A DNA stretch of 46,100 nucleotides from positions 1-46,100 of the forward strand of contig JAAEZT010000002.1 of assembly GCA_018222765.1 (NCBI GenBank), written 5' to 3'. A program made the position numbers and the translations under genes. Position 1 is the stretch's first letter; each line of letters opens with the position of its first letter. This DNA comes from a bacterium (GTDB lineage: Bacteria; Verrucomicrobiota; Verrucomicrobiia; Verrucomicrobiales; Akkermansiaceae). Below are positions 1 through 8,618 of the stretch, one piece after another. Under the pieces are notes generated by a model. The model saw only the letters and a program-made list of their open reading frames with translations, was not told the origin of the DNA and did not search any database.

Positions 1-1054
1 TCTGCGCCTCCACCATTCGATCAGGCGCGTGGAGGACTTCTTCCAATCGATCCAACGCAGCTTCGCCTTGCTTCATGATACTATGAATCTCACCAAGCTT
101 CTTCAACGGCTCATAAGAGAAGAAAAGCGCCAACCCAATCCCCATAAATTGGGGAAGAGTCATAACATCCTCCTGTCGGGCACCAATGAGAAGCGTAACG
201 GTCAACGCCAGAACCGCAATGAATTCAACCGAAGGCGAAACCATTTGGCGATACTTCACGACCTTCATCGAATACTTCACGATTTCATTGACCGTTTTCT
301 TAAATCGCGTGATGACGTTCCCTTGGAGATTGTATGCTCTAATCTCCATAGGAGCCTGTAAAACCTCAGCGATATGCCCACTCAAGTTCCCCGCATTTTG
401 CTGAAGCGACCGAGCCCTCCTCCCGAGCTTCTTGGCGACTACACGCAGGGGAATGATGCAAATTGGAATCGATAAAATCGAAATCAACACCACAAAAGCT
501 CCCTTATTATTCATCGCTTCGTGAATCAGATAACTAAAGGAAAAAACCAAGGTAAATGGCTGTTTGACCACATCCCGGGCGATTCCTTTAACCGTGGCAC
601 GCAGCAATTCGGCATCTCCGATCAATCGGGCAAGAAGATCGCCAGATTGATGGCGACTAAAAAATGACAAGGGGAGATATTGCAGCTTTGAAAAAACATC
701 GATGCGGATTTTCTCAAGGACCTTAAAACCGCAGTAACTGGTCAGATAAGTGTTCGCAAACCCACTGGCAGCTCGGATAAAAAACATCCCCGGCAACCAC
801 ATGCAAGCTACAACGATCAGCGTATCCCGCTCTACATCCCCCATCCAACCCGCCATCATATTGGTCAGCCAATTCGATTCAACTTCGGCCGCAACCTCTC
901 CGTCAGGAGGGAATATTAAGGGCAAAATCGTCTTGGCAGCCAAGGGAAGTCCGGCTCCCGTCGCCGCAGCGAAAATCAAACCGGCAATAATCCCGCCAGC
1001 AAGATGCCATTTTACGGGTATTAAAAGCTTAAGATAGGGCAGGTAGCGCTTCAT
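1..1054 (-). CDS. ABC exporter, MsbA-like, membrane domain (partial, cut by left edge)
   Basis: An open frame runs from an ATG at 1054 to the window edge without a stop. About 351 codons are visible. The protein begins MKRYLPYLKLLIPVKWHLAG and has hydrophobic segments near residues 15-40, 80-97, 150-190 and 262-285. This is the pattern of an exporter-type ABC transmembrane domain. The segment reading LSFFSRHQSGDLLARLIGDAE is the typical cytoplasmic loop of MsbA/LmrA-type half transporters (F-x-x-x-x-SG-L-x-x-R). The ATP-binding domain, expected to follow, lies outside the window, so catalytic motifs cannot be checked. In this family such proteins flip lipid A-core or other lipids across the inner membrane. 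The divergent neighbour is a Kdo-pathway isomerase, which fits a lipopolysaccharide role. Substrate is inferred; the transporter family is well supported. Confidence 0.85.
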   Translation of the reverse strand, partial: MKRYLPYLKLLIPVKWHLAGGIIAGLIFAAATGAGLPLAAKTILPLIFPPDGEVAAEVESNWLTNMMAGWMGDVERDTLIVVACMWLPGMFFIRAASGFANTYLTSYCGFKVLEKIRIDVFSKLQYLPLSFFSRHQSGDLLARLIGDAELLRATVKGIARDVVKQPFTLVFSFSYLIHEAMNNKGAFVVLISILSIPICIIPLRVVAKKLGRRARSLQQNAGNLSGHIAEVLQAPMEIRAYNLQGNVITRFKKTVNEIVKYSMKVVKYRQMVSPSVEFIAVLALTVTLLIGARQEDVMTLPQFMGIGLALFFSYEPLKKLGEIHSIMKQGEAALDRLEEVLHAPDRMVEAQ

Positions 1055-1134
1055 TTGAGAGACAAGAGGGTAGCGCGAGCCCAAGCAGACCTCCAGACTT
1101 ACTTCTTCGCGTGATTGACCTTGTTATTTCCCTC

Positions 1135-2139
1135 ATGCACGCTGTCGCCGTGGCCATTACCGAGACATCCGACCTTATTGGGAAAGCGAAAGCGGTCCTC
1201 AAAATTGAGATCTCACAGCTACAACTCTTGGCAGATCGTATCGACGAACACTTCGCCGAAGCGGTCAGCGCGCTACACGACACCCTCGACCGACATAATA
1301 AAATCGTCGTGATCGGCGTGGGTAAGTCCGAGAGCATTGGTAAAAAACTCGTCGCTACTCTCAACAGTACCGGTGCCACCGCCGTGAGTCTAAGTTGCCA
1401 GAATGCCCTTCATGGAGATTTGGGCATCCTTTCCACCAACGACCTCATCATCGCGCTGAGTTACAGTGGCGAAACTCCGGAGATGACCTCTCTTCTCCCC
1501 CACGTCAAAAAGCGGGCCGCCACCATTATTGCGATCACGGGAAACATCGAATCCACACTCGCCAAGCACAGCGACATCGTACTCAGCACCGAGGTTGAAC
1601 AAGAAGCCTGCCCCCTTGGCCTTGCTCCCACCTCCAGCTCCACCAACATGCTCGCCCTGGGCGATGCCCTCGCGATGGTCCTTCTGGAGAAACGTGGCTT
1701 CAAGTCCGAAGACTTCGCCGAACTTCACCCCGGTGGCAATCTCGGAAAGTATCTCCTCACCAAAGTCTCCGATATCATGCGGAGCGACACCGATCTGGCC
1801 GTCGTGCTTCCGGAAGCCACCGTGCAAGAAACTGTCCTCGCCATGCTCAAGTCTCGCTCGGGCGCTGCCGTCGTCGCAGACCAAAACAAAAAACTTCTCG
1901 GAATTTTCACCCACGGAGACTTCGTCCGCGGTTATCAGGAAAATCGCGAGATTGGCGACGACCTCGTCCAGAACCACATGTCTAAAGACCCCGTCTCCAT
2001 CCAATACGACGAACTCGCGGTTAACGTAGTCAAAATCATCCGCGACAACCGCATTGATGACGTCATTGTGACCGACGGCAAAAAAAATGTCGTCGGCCTC
2101 GTCGACGTCCAGGACCTCTCGAACTTCGACTTCGCCTAA
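1135..2139 (+). CDS. kdsD: Arabinose-5-phosphate isomerase (KdsD/KpsF/GutQ family)
   Basis: This 334-residue protein has the family architecture: an N-terminal SIS sugar-isomerase domain (about residues 35-185) and a C-terminal CBS pair (about 205-334). The phosphosugar loop GVGKS lies near residue 60. A conserved HGDLGIL lies near 92, a SYSGETPE phosphate-binding loop follows, and LAPTSSSTNMLALGDALA starts near 163. Next come HPGGNLGK and the first CBS repeat. The enzyme interconverts ribulose-5-phosphate and arabinose-5-phosphate, the first step of Kdo synthesis for lipopolysaccharide. A GTG eight codons upstream (1111) is also possible. I chose the ATG at 1135 because family members have only about 15 residues before the first helix. 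It is divergent from the MsbA-like exporter and ends 3 bases from the convergent PQQ-repeat gene. Confidence 0.9.
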   Translation: MHAVAVAITETSDLIGKAKAVLKIEISQLQLLADRIDEHFAEAVSALHDTLDRHNKIVVIGVGKSESIGKKLVATLNSTGATAVSLSCQNALHGDLGILSTNDLIIALSYSGETPEMTSLLPHVKKRAATIIAITGNIESTLAKHSDIVLSTEVEQEACPLGLAPTSSSTNMLALGDALAMVLLEKRGFKSEDFAELHPGGNLGKYLLTKVSDIMRSDTDLAVVLPEATVQETVLAMLKSRSGAAVVADQNKKLLGIFTHGDFVRGYQENREIGDDLVQNHMSKDPVSIQYDELAVNVVKIIRDNRIDDVIVTDGKKNVVGLVDVQDLSNFDFA

Positions 2140-2142
2140 GCG

Positions 2143-3465
2143 CTACTCGCTCAAATCCACCTTCACGAGCTCCTCGTCATTGCGAACGTAAACGCTCTTT
2201 CCAGCAAAAGCCGGACCACTCCAAACTACCGGACGACCAAAGACTTCATTGGTAGGCTTCAACAAATGCTGACGTCCCAACTCCTTATACCCTTCTTTGG
2301 TCATTTCAGCCAAAATGAGATCACCCATTTCTCCAAAAATCCAGAACTGCTTATTCTCTTCGTGAAAGGTGAGAAATGCCGTTCCATGACTCCCCCCGCC
2401 CTTGCGGTGGTCTTTAGCGATTGAGGGCTCCTGGCTTTGCCAAAATCTCTCTCCGTCCTCCATCGAAGCAGCAATCACACTACTGGTCCGAATATCCGAA
2501 CCATAAATCACTCCGTCCACAATCAAGGGAGTGCTGTTACAGCAATACATCGCGGTTTTGGGTTTCCCCTTCCAGAGAAAGCTCGCCGTCGGCTTCTTTT
2601 CATCCAGCTTCACCATCGCTCCTACCCGGCCAATTCCCGAAGCGAACATCTTGTTACCCACCACTCGTGGAGTCATCACCGACATTCCATAAGTTGGCTT
2701 GAGAGGGAGACTCCAGTATAATTCTCCCGTAACAGGATTGAGCCCATTCAATGCCTCGGCGTGCCAAATAATCAACTGCTCCACGCCACCAGCTTCCACA
2801 AGCGAGGGGGGGCAATAGCCTTGGGTCTGTGCATCAAGCGCTTTCCATTTCACCTCACCTGTCTTGGCATCCAGAGCAACCGCAACACTACCATCACCTC
2901 CTGCAACACAATACACGATGCCGTTCGCAACTAAAGGATGCGCCGAAAAGCCCCAGATCGGAAGGGGCGCTCCTAAATCCTTCTGGAAATCCTTCTCCCA
3001 AATCAGTTTTCCACTCTTCGCATCAACACAGGCCAAGTGCCCCATCGCTCCTAAAAAATAAACCAAGCCATCGACAACCGTCGGGGTCGCGCGTGGCCCG
3101 CCGGGATAGGACAACTCATACTCCCTGTCTACTTCGTAAACCCACTTCTGCTTCCCCGTTTTGGCATCGAGGCAAAGGAGACGCTCCTTACCTTCCCAGG
3201 TCACCGCTTTGTTCGGGCTATTCATCAAAGAACCCTTACTCCGTTGATAATCGCCAAGAAAAACGCTGTCGCCCACCACTGCAGGTCCTCCGTATCCCCA
3301 ACCAACCGGAACACGCCATTTCACCGGCGCTCCGCCTTCGGGAAGATCTTTTCGAACACCCTCCTCACGCCAGAACCCGTCTGCTTTTTCGCCCATCCAA
3401 CGAGGCCAGTCATCAGCTGAAGAAACCAATACCGAGGCCGCCAAAATCGTGAGGATTTTTTTCAT
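2143..3465 (-). CDS. Secreted PQQ-like beta-propeller repeat protein
   Basis: The 440-residue product starts with a Sec signal peptide (MKKILTILAASVLVSSA). The rest carries repeated PQQ-binding-like blades. Typical segments are LLCLDAKTGKQKWVYEV, LACVDAKSGKLIWEKDF, AVALDAKTGEVKWKAL and LNGLNPVTGELYWSL, each with the A-x-x-G-x-x-x-W docking motif. Proteins of this outline are abundant in Verrucomicrobia and Planctomycetes, where most are uncharacterised. The motif alone does not prove that PQQ is bound or that the protein is a dehydrogenase, because BamB-like scaffolds have the same fold. I prefer the ATG at 3465 over the GTG at 3471, since MKK starts the signal peptide directly. The gene is convergent with kdsD and divergent from the small unknown gene at 3582. 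Confidence 0.85.
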   Translation of the reverse strand: MKKILTILAASVLVSSADDWPRWMGEKADGFWREEGVRKDLPEGGAPVKWRVPVGWGYGGPAVVGDSVFLGDYQRSKGSLMNSPNKAVTWEGKERLLCLDAKTGKQKWVYEVDREYELSYPGGPRATPTVVDGLVYFLGAMGHLACVDAKSGKLIWEKDFQKDLGAPLPIWGFSAHPLVANGIVYCVAGGDGSVAVALDAKTGEVKWKALDAQTQGYCPPSLVEAGGVEQLIIWHAEALNGLNPVTGELYWSLPLKPTYGMSVMTPRVVGNKMFASGIGRVGAMVKLDEKKPTASFLWKGKPKTAMYCCNSTPLIVDGVIYGSDIRTSSVIAASMEDGERFWQSQEPSIAKDHRKGGGSHGTAFLTFHEENKQFWIFGEMGDLILAEMTKEGYKELGRQHLLKPTNEVFGRPVVWSGPAFAGKSVYVRNDEELVKVDLSE

Positions 3466-3581
3466 ATGCACATGGTGATCCCGTCGCCGTGAAAGTCAAT
3501 AATCCCCCCACTCGATGAAGTCTGCCTTTGCGCTTGCTATCAGGATTGCGGGGTGTTGACTCGATCACAGCAAGACGAACC

Positions 3582-4082
3582 GTGAACTCATACGAAATCT
3601 ACCAGACCATCGATCCCGCCCTCATCTCTGACATGTTCAAGTGGATCCGGGAGAACGACCGCCGACTCTACAAAACCGCCGTCGCCAGCCTCGCCGCGAA
3701 TCGCAAGCTCCGTCCCATTTTTGTCGAAAAGAAATCCGTCGTTGATCAAATCGCCTGGATGCACAAAACCCTTAAGCTCAAGACCAGCGACACCATCGGA
3801 GAACACCTCCTCCAGGTCTGGTTTATGAAAGGCCAAAAAGAACTCCTGATTGGGTTCTGCGACGGCATGGGTATCGAGCACGATGGCGAGGGGTCCGTGG
3901 AAGGAACTCTTCCGGAAGTTCTCGATGACGAAAAACTCAAGGCTACCATCGAAGCTCTCCTCGACGCCCATGATGCCAAATTGGTCACTCTCTACCTCAC
4001 CGTCTTCAATCTTCAGACCAAAAACGGCTGGGATAATCTCGGAGGCCTTCTCGAGTCTGACGAGCGTCTCACCCTTTCGTAG
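3582..4082 (+). CDS. Uncharacterised protein, 166 residues
   Basis: I do not recognise the family. The GTG at 3582 gives a product beginning MNSYEIYQTIDPALISDM. The open frame extends up to a TTG at 3528, but that extension looks non-coding and has no start support. The protein is soluble, mixed charged and hydrophobic, with predicted amphipathic helices (for example ISDMFKWIRENDRRLYKTAV) and no signal peptide or membrane segment. It contains an acidic stretch, GMGIEHDGEGSVEGTLPEVLDDEK, of the kind that often forms a loop between helices. The base composition at third positions matches the neighbours, which supports coding. It overlaps the 3' end of the convergent nnr gene by 14 bases. No function is proposed. 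Confidence 0.7.
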   Translation: MNSYEIYQTIDPALISDMFKWIRENDRRLYKTAVASLAANRKLRPIFVEKKSVVDQIAWMHKTLKLKTSDTIGEHLLQVWFMKGQKELLIGFCDGMGIEHDGEGSVEGTLPEVLDDEKLKATIEALLDAHDAKLVTLYLTVFNLQTKNGWDNLGGLLESDERLTLS

Positions 4083-5487
4083 CGCGGCCTAGATGCCGCG
4101 CCACATCACCCGGAGTTAGCGACCCCTCACTTTCTCCATCGAGCAGTGCCAACTCGGCGGCCCGCCCGGCCAGCCACGCACCCTGACAAGCTGCAGAGAG
4201 CAGATCCTGCCCTCCGGCCAGGCGCGCGCCCAACACCCCGGACAGAAGATCCCCCTGCCCGCCCGTGGCCATCGCAGGGGTTCCCGTTGTGTTGTAAAAC
4301 AAAGGCTCCCCTCTCCGAGTCACGATTGTTCTCGCCCCTTTGTATAGCAAGGTCGCGGGATAGGCTTCAGAAAACGACCGGGTAATTTCGGCGCGAGTCC
4401 CGTCAACAACATGAAGCCGCGCCATCTCCCCCGGATGAGGCGTCGCCAGTATATTTGCGCCTAACAAATCCTGTCGCCCGTTGGTCGCGATCAGATTCAA
4501 AGCGTCCGCATCCAAAACCGTTGGTAGTTGATTCTTCTCCAATAGGCGAAACAACAAATCCGAACAATCAGTCCCCAACCCAGGCCCAATCACTAAGGCA
4601 TCAGGATTCAACTGACACACCTCAGCCCAATCGTCTCCTAACTCCCGAATCATCACCTCGGGAGAAACCATTGCCCTCAAGTCCGACAGCAATTCCCTCT
4701 TTGCCCACAAAGTGATCAAACCCGCGCCTCCTCTCAATGCCCCCTGACACGCCAAGGCCGCCGCACCCAACAACCCCGGAGAACCCGCAATAATCCCTAC
4801 CCGACCAGCCTGTCCTTTGTGAAAAGAAAACGGACGAGGCCGAAGAAATGGACGGGAGATGAGCCGATCGCCCTCGTCGGGCAGAGGCAATTCCTCCACT
4901 TCGATTAGCTCCAAACGCCCGACAAAATTCGTCGCGGAATCTGCCACCAACCCTAATTTGGGAATTCCCACGGTCAGGGTCAGATCCGCGACAACCGCTC
5001 CTTCCCCACCCGTGTCAGCATCCAGACCCGTAGGAATATCCATCGCAACCACTCGCGCACCAGAATTAAACCGCCGCTCGTTCATCTCTTCCGCCATCCC
5101 CCGCAGCGGCTCCCGCAAGCTTCCCTCGGTTCCGATTCCCAACATTCCATCCAGCAAAAGATGGGGACCTCGACGAAAACCATGATCACCGCCCAACTCA
5201 CCCAGCTCCCGCAATTTCTTCCGGGTCAGCACTGCCATCTCGGTCTCAGGAAAAGCCAAATTTACCGAAACCTGCCATCCCTCTTGCTTCAAAACCCGCA
5301 ATACCACTAAGGCGTCTCCGGCATTATGACCTTTCCCTAAATAGGCTTCGGCTCGTCCCGAAATTGGGTGATCCCGCAAAATCACGCGGGCCATGCGACG
5401 ACCAACTTTCTCCATCAAAGTCTCTGCCGAAATCCCTGTCCGGAATACCCGTTTCTCAAGTTCCTCGATTTCCCGGCAGGTGATCAT
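4069..5487 (-). CDS. nnr: Bifunctional NAD(P)H-hydrate epimerase / ADP-dependent dehydratase
   Basis: The 472-residue protein fuses an N-terminal YjeF_N epimerase domain (about residues 1-210, with GKGHNAGDALVVLRVL and MDIPTGLDADTG) to a C-terminal YjeF_C/carbohydrate-kinase-like dehydratase (about 215-472). The second domain shows GIIAGSPGLLGAAALA, ALVIGPGLGTD, VLDADALNLIA, TPHPGEMARL and ATGGQGDLLSGVL. These are the family's nucleotide and substrate motifs. The enzyme repairs hydrated NADH and NADPH in the cytoplasm: the epimerase interconverts R and S forms and the dehydratase restores the dinucleotide at the cost of ADP. It is the last gene of the tight mlaF-mlaD-nnr run (8-base gap after mlaD). 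That arrangement suggests co-transcription rather than a shared pathway. Confidence 0.93.
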   Translation of the reverse strand: MITCREIEELEKRVFRTGISAETLMEKVGRRMARVILRDHPISGRAEAYLGKGHNAGDALVVLRVLKQEGWQVSVNLAFPETEMAVLTRKKLRELGELGGDHGFRRGPHLLLDGMLGIGTEGSLREPLRGMAEEMNERRFNSGARVVAMDIPTGLDADTGGEGAVVADLTLTVGIPKLGLVADSATNFVGRLELIEVEELPLPDEGDRLISRPFLRPRPFSFHKGQAGRVGIIAGSPGLLGAAALACQGALRGGAGLITLWAKRELLSDLRAMVSPEVMIRELGDDWAEVCQLNPDALVIGPGLGTDCSDLLFRLLEKNQLPTVLDADALNLIATNGRQDLLGANILATPHPGEMARLHVVDGTRAEITRSFSEAYPATLLYKGARTIVTRRGEPLFYNTTGTPAMATGGQGDLLSGVLGARLAGGQDLLSAACQGAWLAGRAAELALLDGESEGSLTPGDVARHLGRATKG

Positions 5488-5495
5488 GAAATTTG

Positions 5496-6494
5496 CTACC
5501 TCCGGCGCCCTCGGAAACGGTCGCGGGGATCGTCTTCTTTGCTCTTCTCGTCCCGGTAGCGGAGAATACCATTCTTCTTGAGATTCTTGATGAACGACTG
5601 CAGGTCCTCCTTCGTCTCCCTGTCATAAGCCAGCGCTCCCAGAGCCCCGTCACCCGATTGCACCTTCTCAATCGCCGCGCTCGCTTGATCAGATGTTCGC
5701 TCAATCGATGCGAGAACTTCCGGGACACTCTCCAGAGCCGGCTCCACATTCCCCGCGATGTTACGAACACTCTGGGCTGCGGTCTTCACCTCGGCGAATG
5801 CGGCCCGCGCCTCTTCCAACGCAGGATCAAATTTCGCCCCCAGCTTTTCCGCCGACGCCGTCGCCCGCTCAAAATTAGCCAACGACTGACTCAAGTGGTC
5901 TAGATTCTCGTCTGAGAGCAATTTCGCATTCACCGTATTCAGCCCTTGATTCAACTTTGAAGCAACGGTGCGAATATCCCGAATCGAAACCTCAACGGCT
6001 TCCAGAGCAATACGCGCTTCCTTCACCAACAAGCGCATCTCTTTGGCAACCTCGGTGGCATCATCCTGCAACTGTTCAAGCCCCCCACCCGAGGTTCCGG
6101 ATATCTCGGCATCTGCGTCAATATTTGCCCCCGACACTTCGCCAGGCGGAGTAATCAAAATCTCCTTATCTCCCAACAAACTGGCCTGTCCGACCTGAAA
6201 TCGTGACCCTTCGGGGATCTGATACCGCTCCTCGATAGCCAACACGATCATCACTTTCCCCTCCGAAGTTAGCTGCGGCTTCTCCTCCACCTGACCCACC
6301 TTGGCACCACGAAATCGCACCGTACTTCCTTCGATCACCCCCGAGGCTTCATCAAAATAGACTTTCAGCTCGTAGCGATCCTTAAACCAATCACGGGCAT
6401 TCCCGAACAAGAGAACCAATGCCGCCAACAGCGCCAACCCCACGAAGACAAACAGGCCGACTAGTGTTTCGTTCCGTTGTGGAGATCCTGCCAT
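5496..6494 (-). CDS. MlaD-like MCE-domain protein of a lipid ABC transporter
   Basis: The 332-residue product has one N-terminal membrane anchor (about residues 10-30, rich in L, A and V). An MCE/MlaD domain follows (about 38-120), with YELKVYFDEASGVIEGSTVR, FRGAKVGQVEE and LLGDKEILITPPG. The long C-terminal part (about 130-330) is helical, with heptad-like A/E/L spacing, as in MCE proteins that form periplasmic hexameric tubes. Its role is to bind phospholipids and bridge the inner-membrane MlaFE complex to the outer membrane. The gene follows the MlaF-like ATPase by 38 bases. The C-terminus ends in a basic run, RDRFRGRRR. Mce, Pqi and Mla members share this fold; the single MCE domain points to MlaD. 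Confidence 0.88.
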   Translation of the reverse strand: MAGSPQRNETLVGLFVFVGLALLAALVLLFGNARDWFKDRYELKVYFDEASGVIEGSTVRFRGAKVGQVEEKPQLTSEGKVMIVLAIEERYQIPEGSRFQVGQASLLGDKEILITPPGEVSGANIDADAEISGTSGGGLEQLQDDATEVAKEMRLLVKEARIALEAVEVSIRDIRTVASKLNQGLNTVNAKLLSDENLDHLSQSLANFERATASAEKLGAKFDPALEEARAAFAEVKTAAQSVRNIAGNVEPALESVPEVLASIERTSDQASAAIEKVQSGDGALGALAYDRETKEDLQSFIKNLKKNGILRYRDEKSKEDDPRDRFRGRRR

Positions 6495-6532
6495 CTTTTT
6501 TGATTATCGTCGTGAATCCCTAAAAGCTCAAA

Positions 6533-7273
6533 TCACAAATGAGCGGATTTTTCTGAACGTCCTTCGATGAAATTTTGTAATTCCGGGTCGACTGTCTTCT
6601 TTAGGGCTTCAGGCGTTCCTTGCCAATAAATCAATCCATCCTTCAAAAAAACCACCCGAGTGGCGATACGGAAAACGCTCCGTATTTCATGTGTAATTAC
6701 CACATTGGTAATGCCATGATCAATTTGCAGGTCTTTAATCAAGTGGTCGATCGAGTCCCCTGTCACCGGATCGAGCCCCGCATGCGGTTCGTCGTAAAGC
6801 ACACAACACGGTTTCTCAACCACCGCCCGAGCCAGGGCGACCCGCTTCCGCATCCCTCCGGAAAGCTCCGAGGGCCTCTTGGCCCGCTGGCCTTTCAATT
6901 TCACAATCTCAAGCGCCTCGCCCACTCTTCTTTCAACCTCCGCCTCATCCTTGATCCCGGCTTCGCGAAGCGGGAAAGCGATATTTTCACCCACGGTCAA
7001 TGAGTCGAAAAGAGCCCCACTTTGAAACATCATCGCAATCTTTCGCCGAGCCCAGGTCAATTCGCGCTCACTGGATCCTGAGATCAACTTCCCCTCCAGA
7101 CTGACCGTGCCAGAGTCCGGCTGAAGGAGCCCGGTCATATGCTTCATCAAGACGGACTTCCCGCATCCAGATCCACCCAGCAGGACCAGCGTTTCCCCCC
7201 GATGAATATCAAGATCAATCCCATGCAAGACCTCCTGCGAGCCAAAACTCTTTCTGAGTTCCCGAATCTCCAT
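6533..7273 (-). CDS. MlaF-like ABC transporter ATP-binding protein
   Basis: A 246-residue ABC ATPase. Walker A is GGSGCGKS (residues 33-40), the Q-loop is MMFQSGALFDSLTV, the signature is LSGGM (137-141) and Walker B is VLYDEP (about 159-164). The switch histidine is in VVITHEI. LFDSLTVGENIAFPLRE after the Q-loop is typical of the MlaF/Ttg2A/MkL group, which powers MlaE permeases with MCE partners. The segment after Walker B reads PHAGLDP, where T or F is more usual than H. I chose the ATG at 7273 rather than the GTG at 7291 because AGGGAG sits 8 bases upstream of it. The gene leads the mlaF-mlaD-nnr run; its likely permease is encoded at 23311. Confidence 0.9.
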   Translation of the reverse strand: MEIRELRKSFGSQEVLHGIDLDIHRGETLVLLGGSGCGKSVLMKHMTGLLQPDSGTVSLEGKLISGSSERELTWARRKIAMMFQSGALFDSLTVGENIAFPLREAGIKDEAEVERRVGEALEIVKLKGQRAKRPSELSGGMRKRVALARAVVEKPCCVLYDEPHAGLDPVTGDSIDHLIKDLQIDHGITNVVITHEIRSVFRIATRVVFLKDGLIYWQGTPEALKKTVDPELQNFIEGRSEKSAHL

Positions 7274-7305
7274 GAAGATATCTCCCTGCACCCCCTCTCT
7301 ATAAT

Positions 7306-7319
7306 TTGTCCGAAGACAA
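7306..7319. repeat. Inverted repeat TTGTC-CGAA-GACAA in a divergent promoter region
   Basis: A perfect 5-base inverted repeat surrounds a 4-base centre. Read on the minus strand it is a TTGTC stem closed by a TTCG loop, a very stable RNA hairpin. It lies 33 bases upstream of the mlaF start in the predicted 5' leader or promoter. It also abuts the candidate -35 box of the flavoprotein gene on the other strand. It could be an operator for both genes or a leader hairpin. Only the symmetry is seen. Confidence 0.3.
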
Positions 7320-7320
7320 T

Positions 7321-7349
7321 TTGCACTCTGGTATTTAACTCATTTTATC
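7321..7349 (+). promoter_or_regulatory. Candidate sigma-70-type promoter for the flavoprotein gene
   Basis: TTGCAC (7321-7326) and TTTATC (7344-7349) are separated by 17 bases and end 18 bases before the ATG at 7368. The match to the -35/-10 consensus is moderate. The short distance implies a short leader. Confidence 0.35.
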
Positions 7350-7367
7350 CATAGTTCTGCCGTCCTC

Positions 7368-8618
7368 ATGAGCCGTTCCGAACAACATTACGATCTCATC
7401 GTCATCGGTGGCGGGGCGGCAGGATTTTTTGGAGCCATCACTGCTGCCGAGTTTGGCGCGTCAAAGATTCTCATTTTGGAAAAAGGTCCGGAAATTCTCA
7501 CCAAGGTAAGAATCTCCGGAGGAGGCCGTTGCAACGTGACCCACCAATGTTTCGATCCCAAAGACTTGTCCAAAAACTACCCCCGAGGACACCGCAACCT
7601 TATTGGACCCTTTCACCGCTGGCAGCCTGCCGATACGATCAATTGGTTTGAAGATCACGGGGTGGAACTAAAAACGGAGGAAGATGGACGCATGTTTCCG
7701 ACTACCGACGACTCGCACACCATCATCGATTGTCTTACCAACTCCGCAAACGATTTGGGAATTAAATGGCGCACCCATTGCGGCGTGACACAGCTTCATC
7801 AAAGCGATCAAACCTATGAACTATTCACCTCAACCGGAGATCATTTCACAGCTCGAAATATCCTCGTCGCAACCGGAGGAATCCGAAGCAAGGATGCTCG
7901 TATTCCTGCCGAGGATCTCAACCACGATCTCAGTTCTCCCGTCCCCTCCCTATTTACTTTTAAAATTAACGATGCACGGATTCACGGCCTGCAAGGAGTC
8001 TCAGTCCCCCACGCCACCGCCTCTACCGAAACCCACCAAAGTGAAGGCCCCCTGTTGATCACCCATTGGGGATTGAGTGGTCCAGCCATCCTTAAAATAT
8101 CCGCCTGGGGCGCCCGTGATCTCTCCCAATCCAATTACCAGTTCTCCGTGATGATCAACTGGACCGGAAACGAAAGCCTGGAATCCGTGCAAGAAATGTT
8201 CCACCAACATCGTCGGGATCATGGCGTTTGGAAAATAAGCAAGCGAAGCCCCATCGGCGGCATTAGTAAACGACTCTGGCAAAGAATATGCAAAACCTCC
8301 GGCATCGTCGATTCCACGACTTGGTCCAAGATCACAAAACGCCAAAGTCAAACTCTTGCAAAGGAGTTGGTTCAGGCGAAATTTTCCGTGGATGGAAAAA
8401 GCCTCAACAAGGATGAATTCGTCACCTGCGGCGGCGTTTCTCTCGATGACGTGCAGCTCAAAAGCATGGAAAGCAAAGAGCACACCGGGCTCTACTTTGC
8501 CGGTGAAGTTCTCGATATTGATGGCATTACCGGCGGCTTTAACTTTCAGGCGGCTTGGACCACCGGAAGGCTCGCGGGGATGGCAATCGCAAAATCTACA
8601 TCAACTCAATCGAAGTGA
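7368..8618 (+). CDS. NAD(P)/FAD-dependent oxidoreductase, HI0933/BaiN-like flavoprotein
   Basis: The 416-residue protein begins with a Rossmann FAD-binding motif (IVIGGGAAGFFGAITAAE, about residues 10-28). ILTKVRISGGGRCNVTH follows, the diagnostic block of the HI0933-like/aminoacetone-oxidase-like family. A second dinucleotide motif is VATGGIRS. The C-terminal GLYFAGEVLDIDGITGGFNFQAAW is also diagnostic. Length matches the family (about 390-420). The substrate of most members is unknown; BaiN of gut bacteria has been linked to bile-acid reduction and others are called YhiN. The gene is divergent from mlaF, and its last 23 bases overlap the convergent DUF3147 gene. Family assignment is firm and biochemical role open. 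Confidence 0.9.
   Translation: MSRSEQHYDLIVIGGGAAGFFGAITAAEFGASKILILEKGPEILTKVRISGGGRCNVTHQCFDPKDLSKNYPRGHRNLIGPFHRWQPADTINWFEDHGVELKTEEDGRMFPTTDDSHTIIDCLTNSANDLGIKWRTHCGVTQLHQSDQTYELFTSTGDHFTARNILVATGGIRSKDARIPAEDLNHDLSSPVPSLFTFKINDARIHGLQGVSVPHATASTETHQSEGPLLITHWGLSGPAILKISAWGARDLSQSNYQFSVMINWTGNESLESVQEMFHQHRRDHGVWKISKRSPIGGISKRLWQRICKTSGIVDSTTWSKITKRQSQTLAKELVQAKFSVDGKSLNKDEFVTCGGVSLDDVQLKSMESKEHTGLYFAGEVLDIDGITGGFNFQAAWTTGRLAGMAIAKSTSTQSK

Noticed and set aside
1390-2004. 204-codon minus-strand frame over kdsD
   Set aside because: Antisense to clear SIS and CBS motifs.
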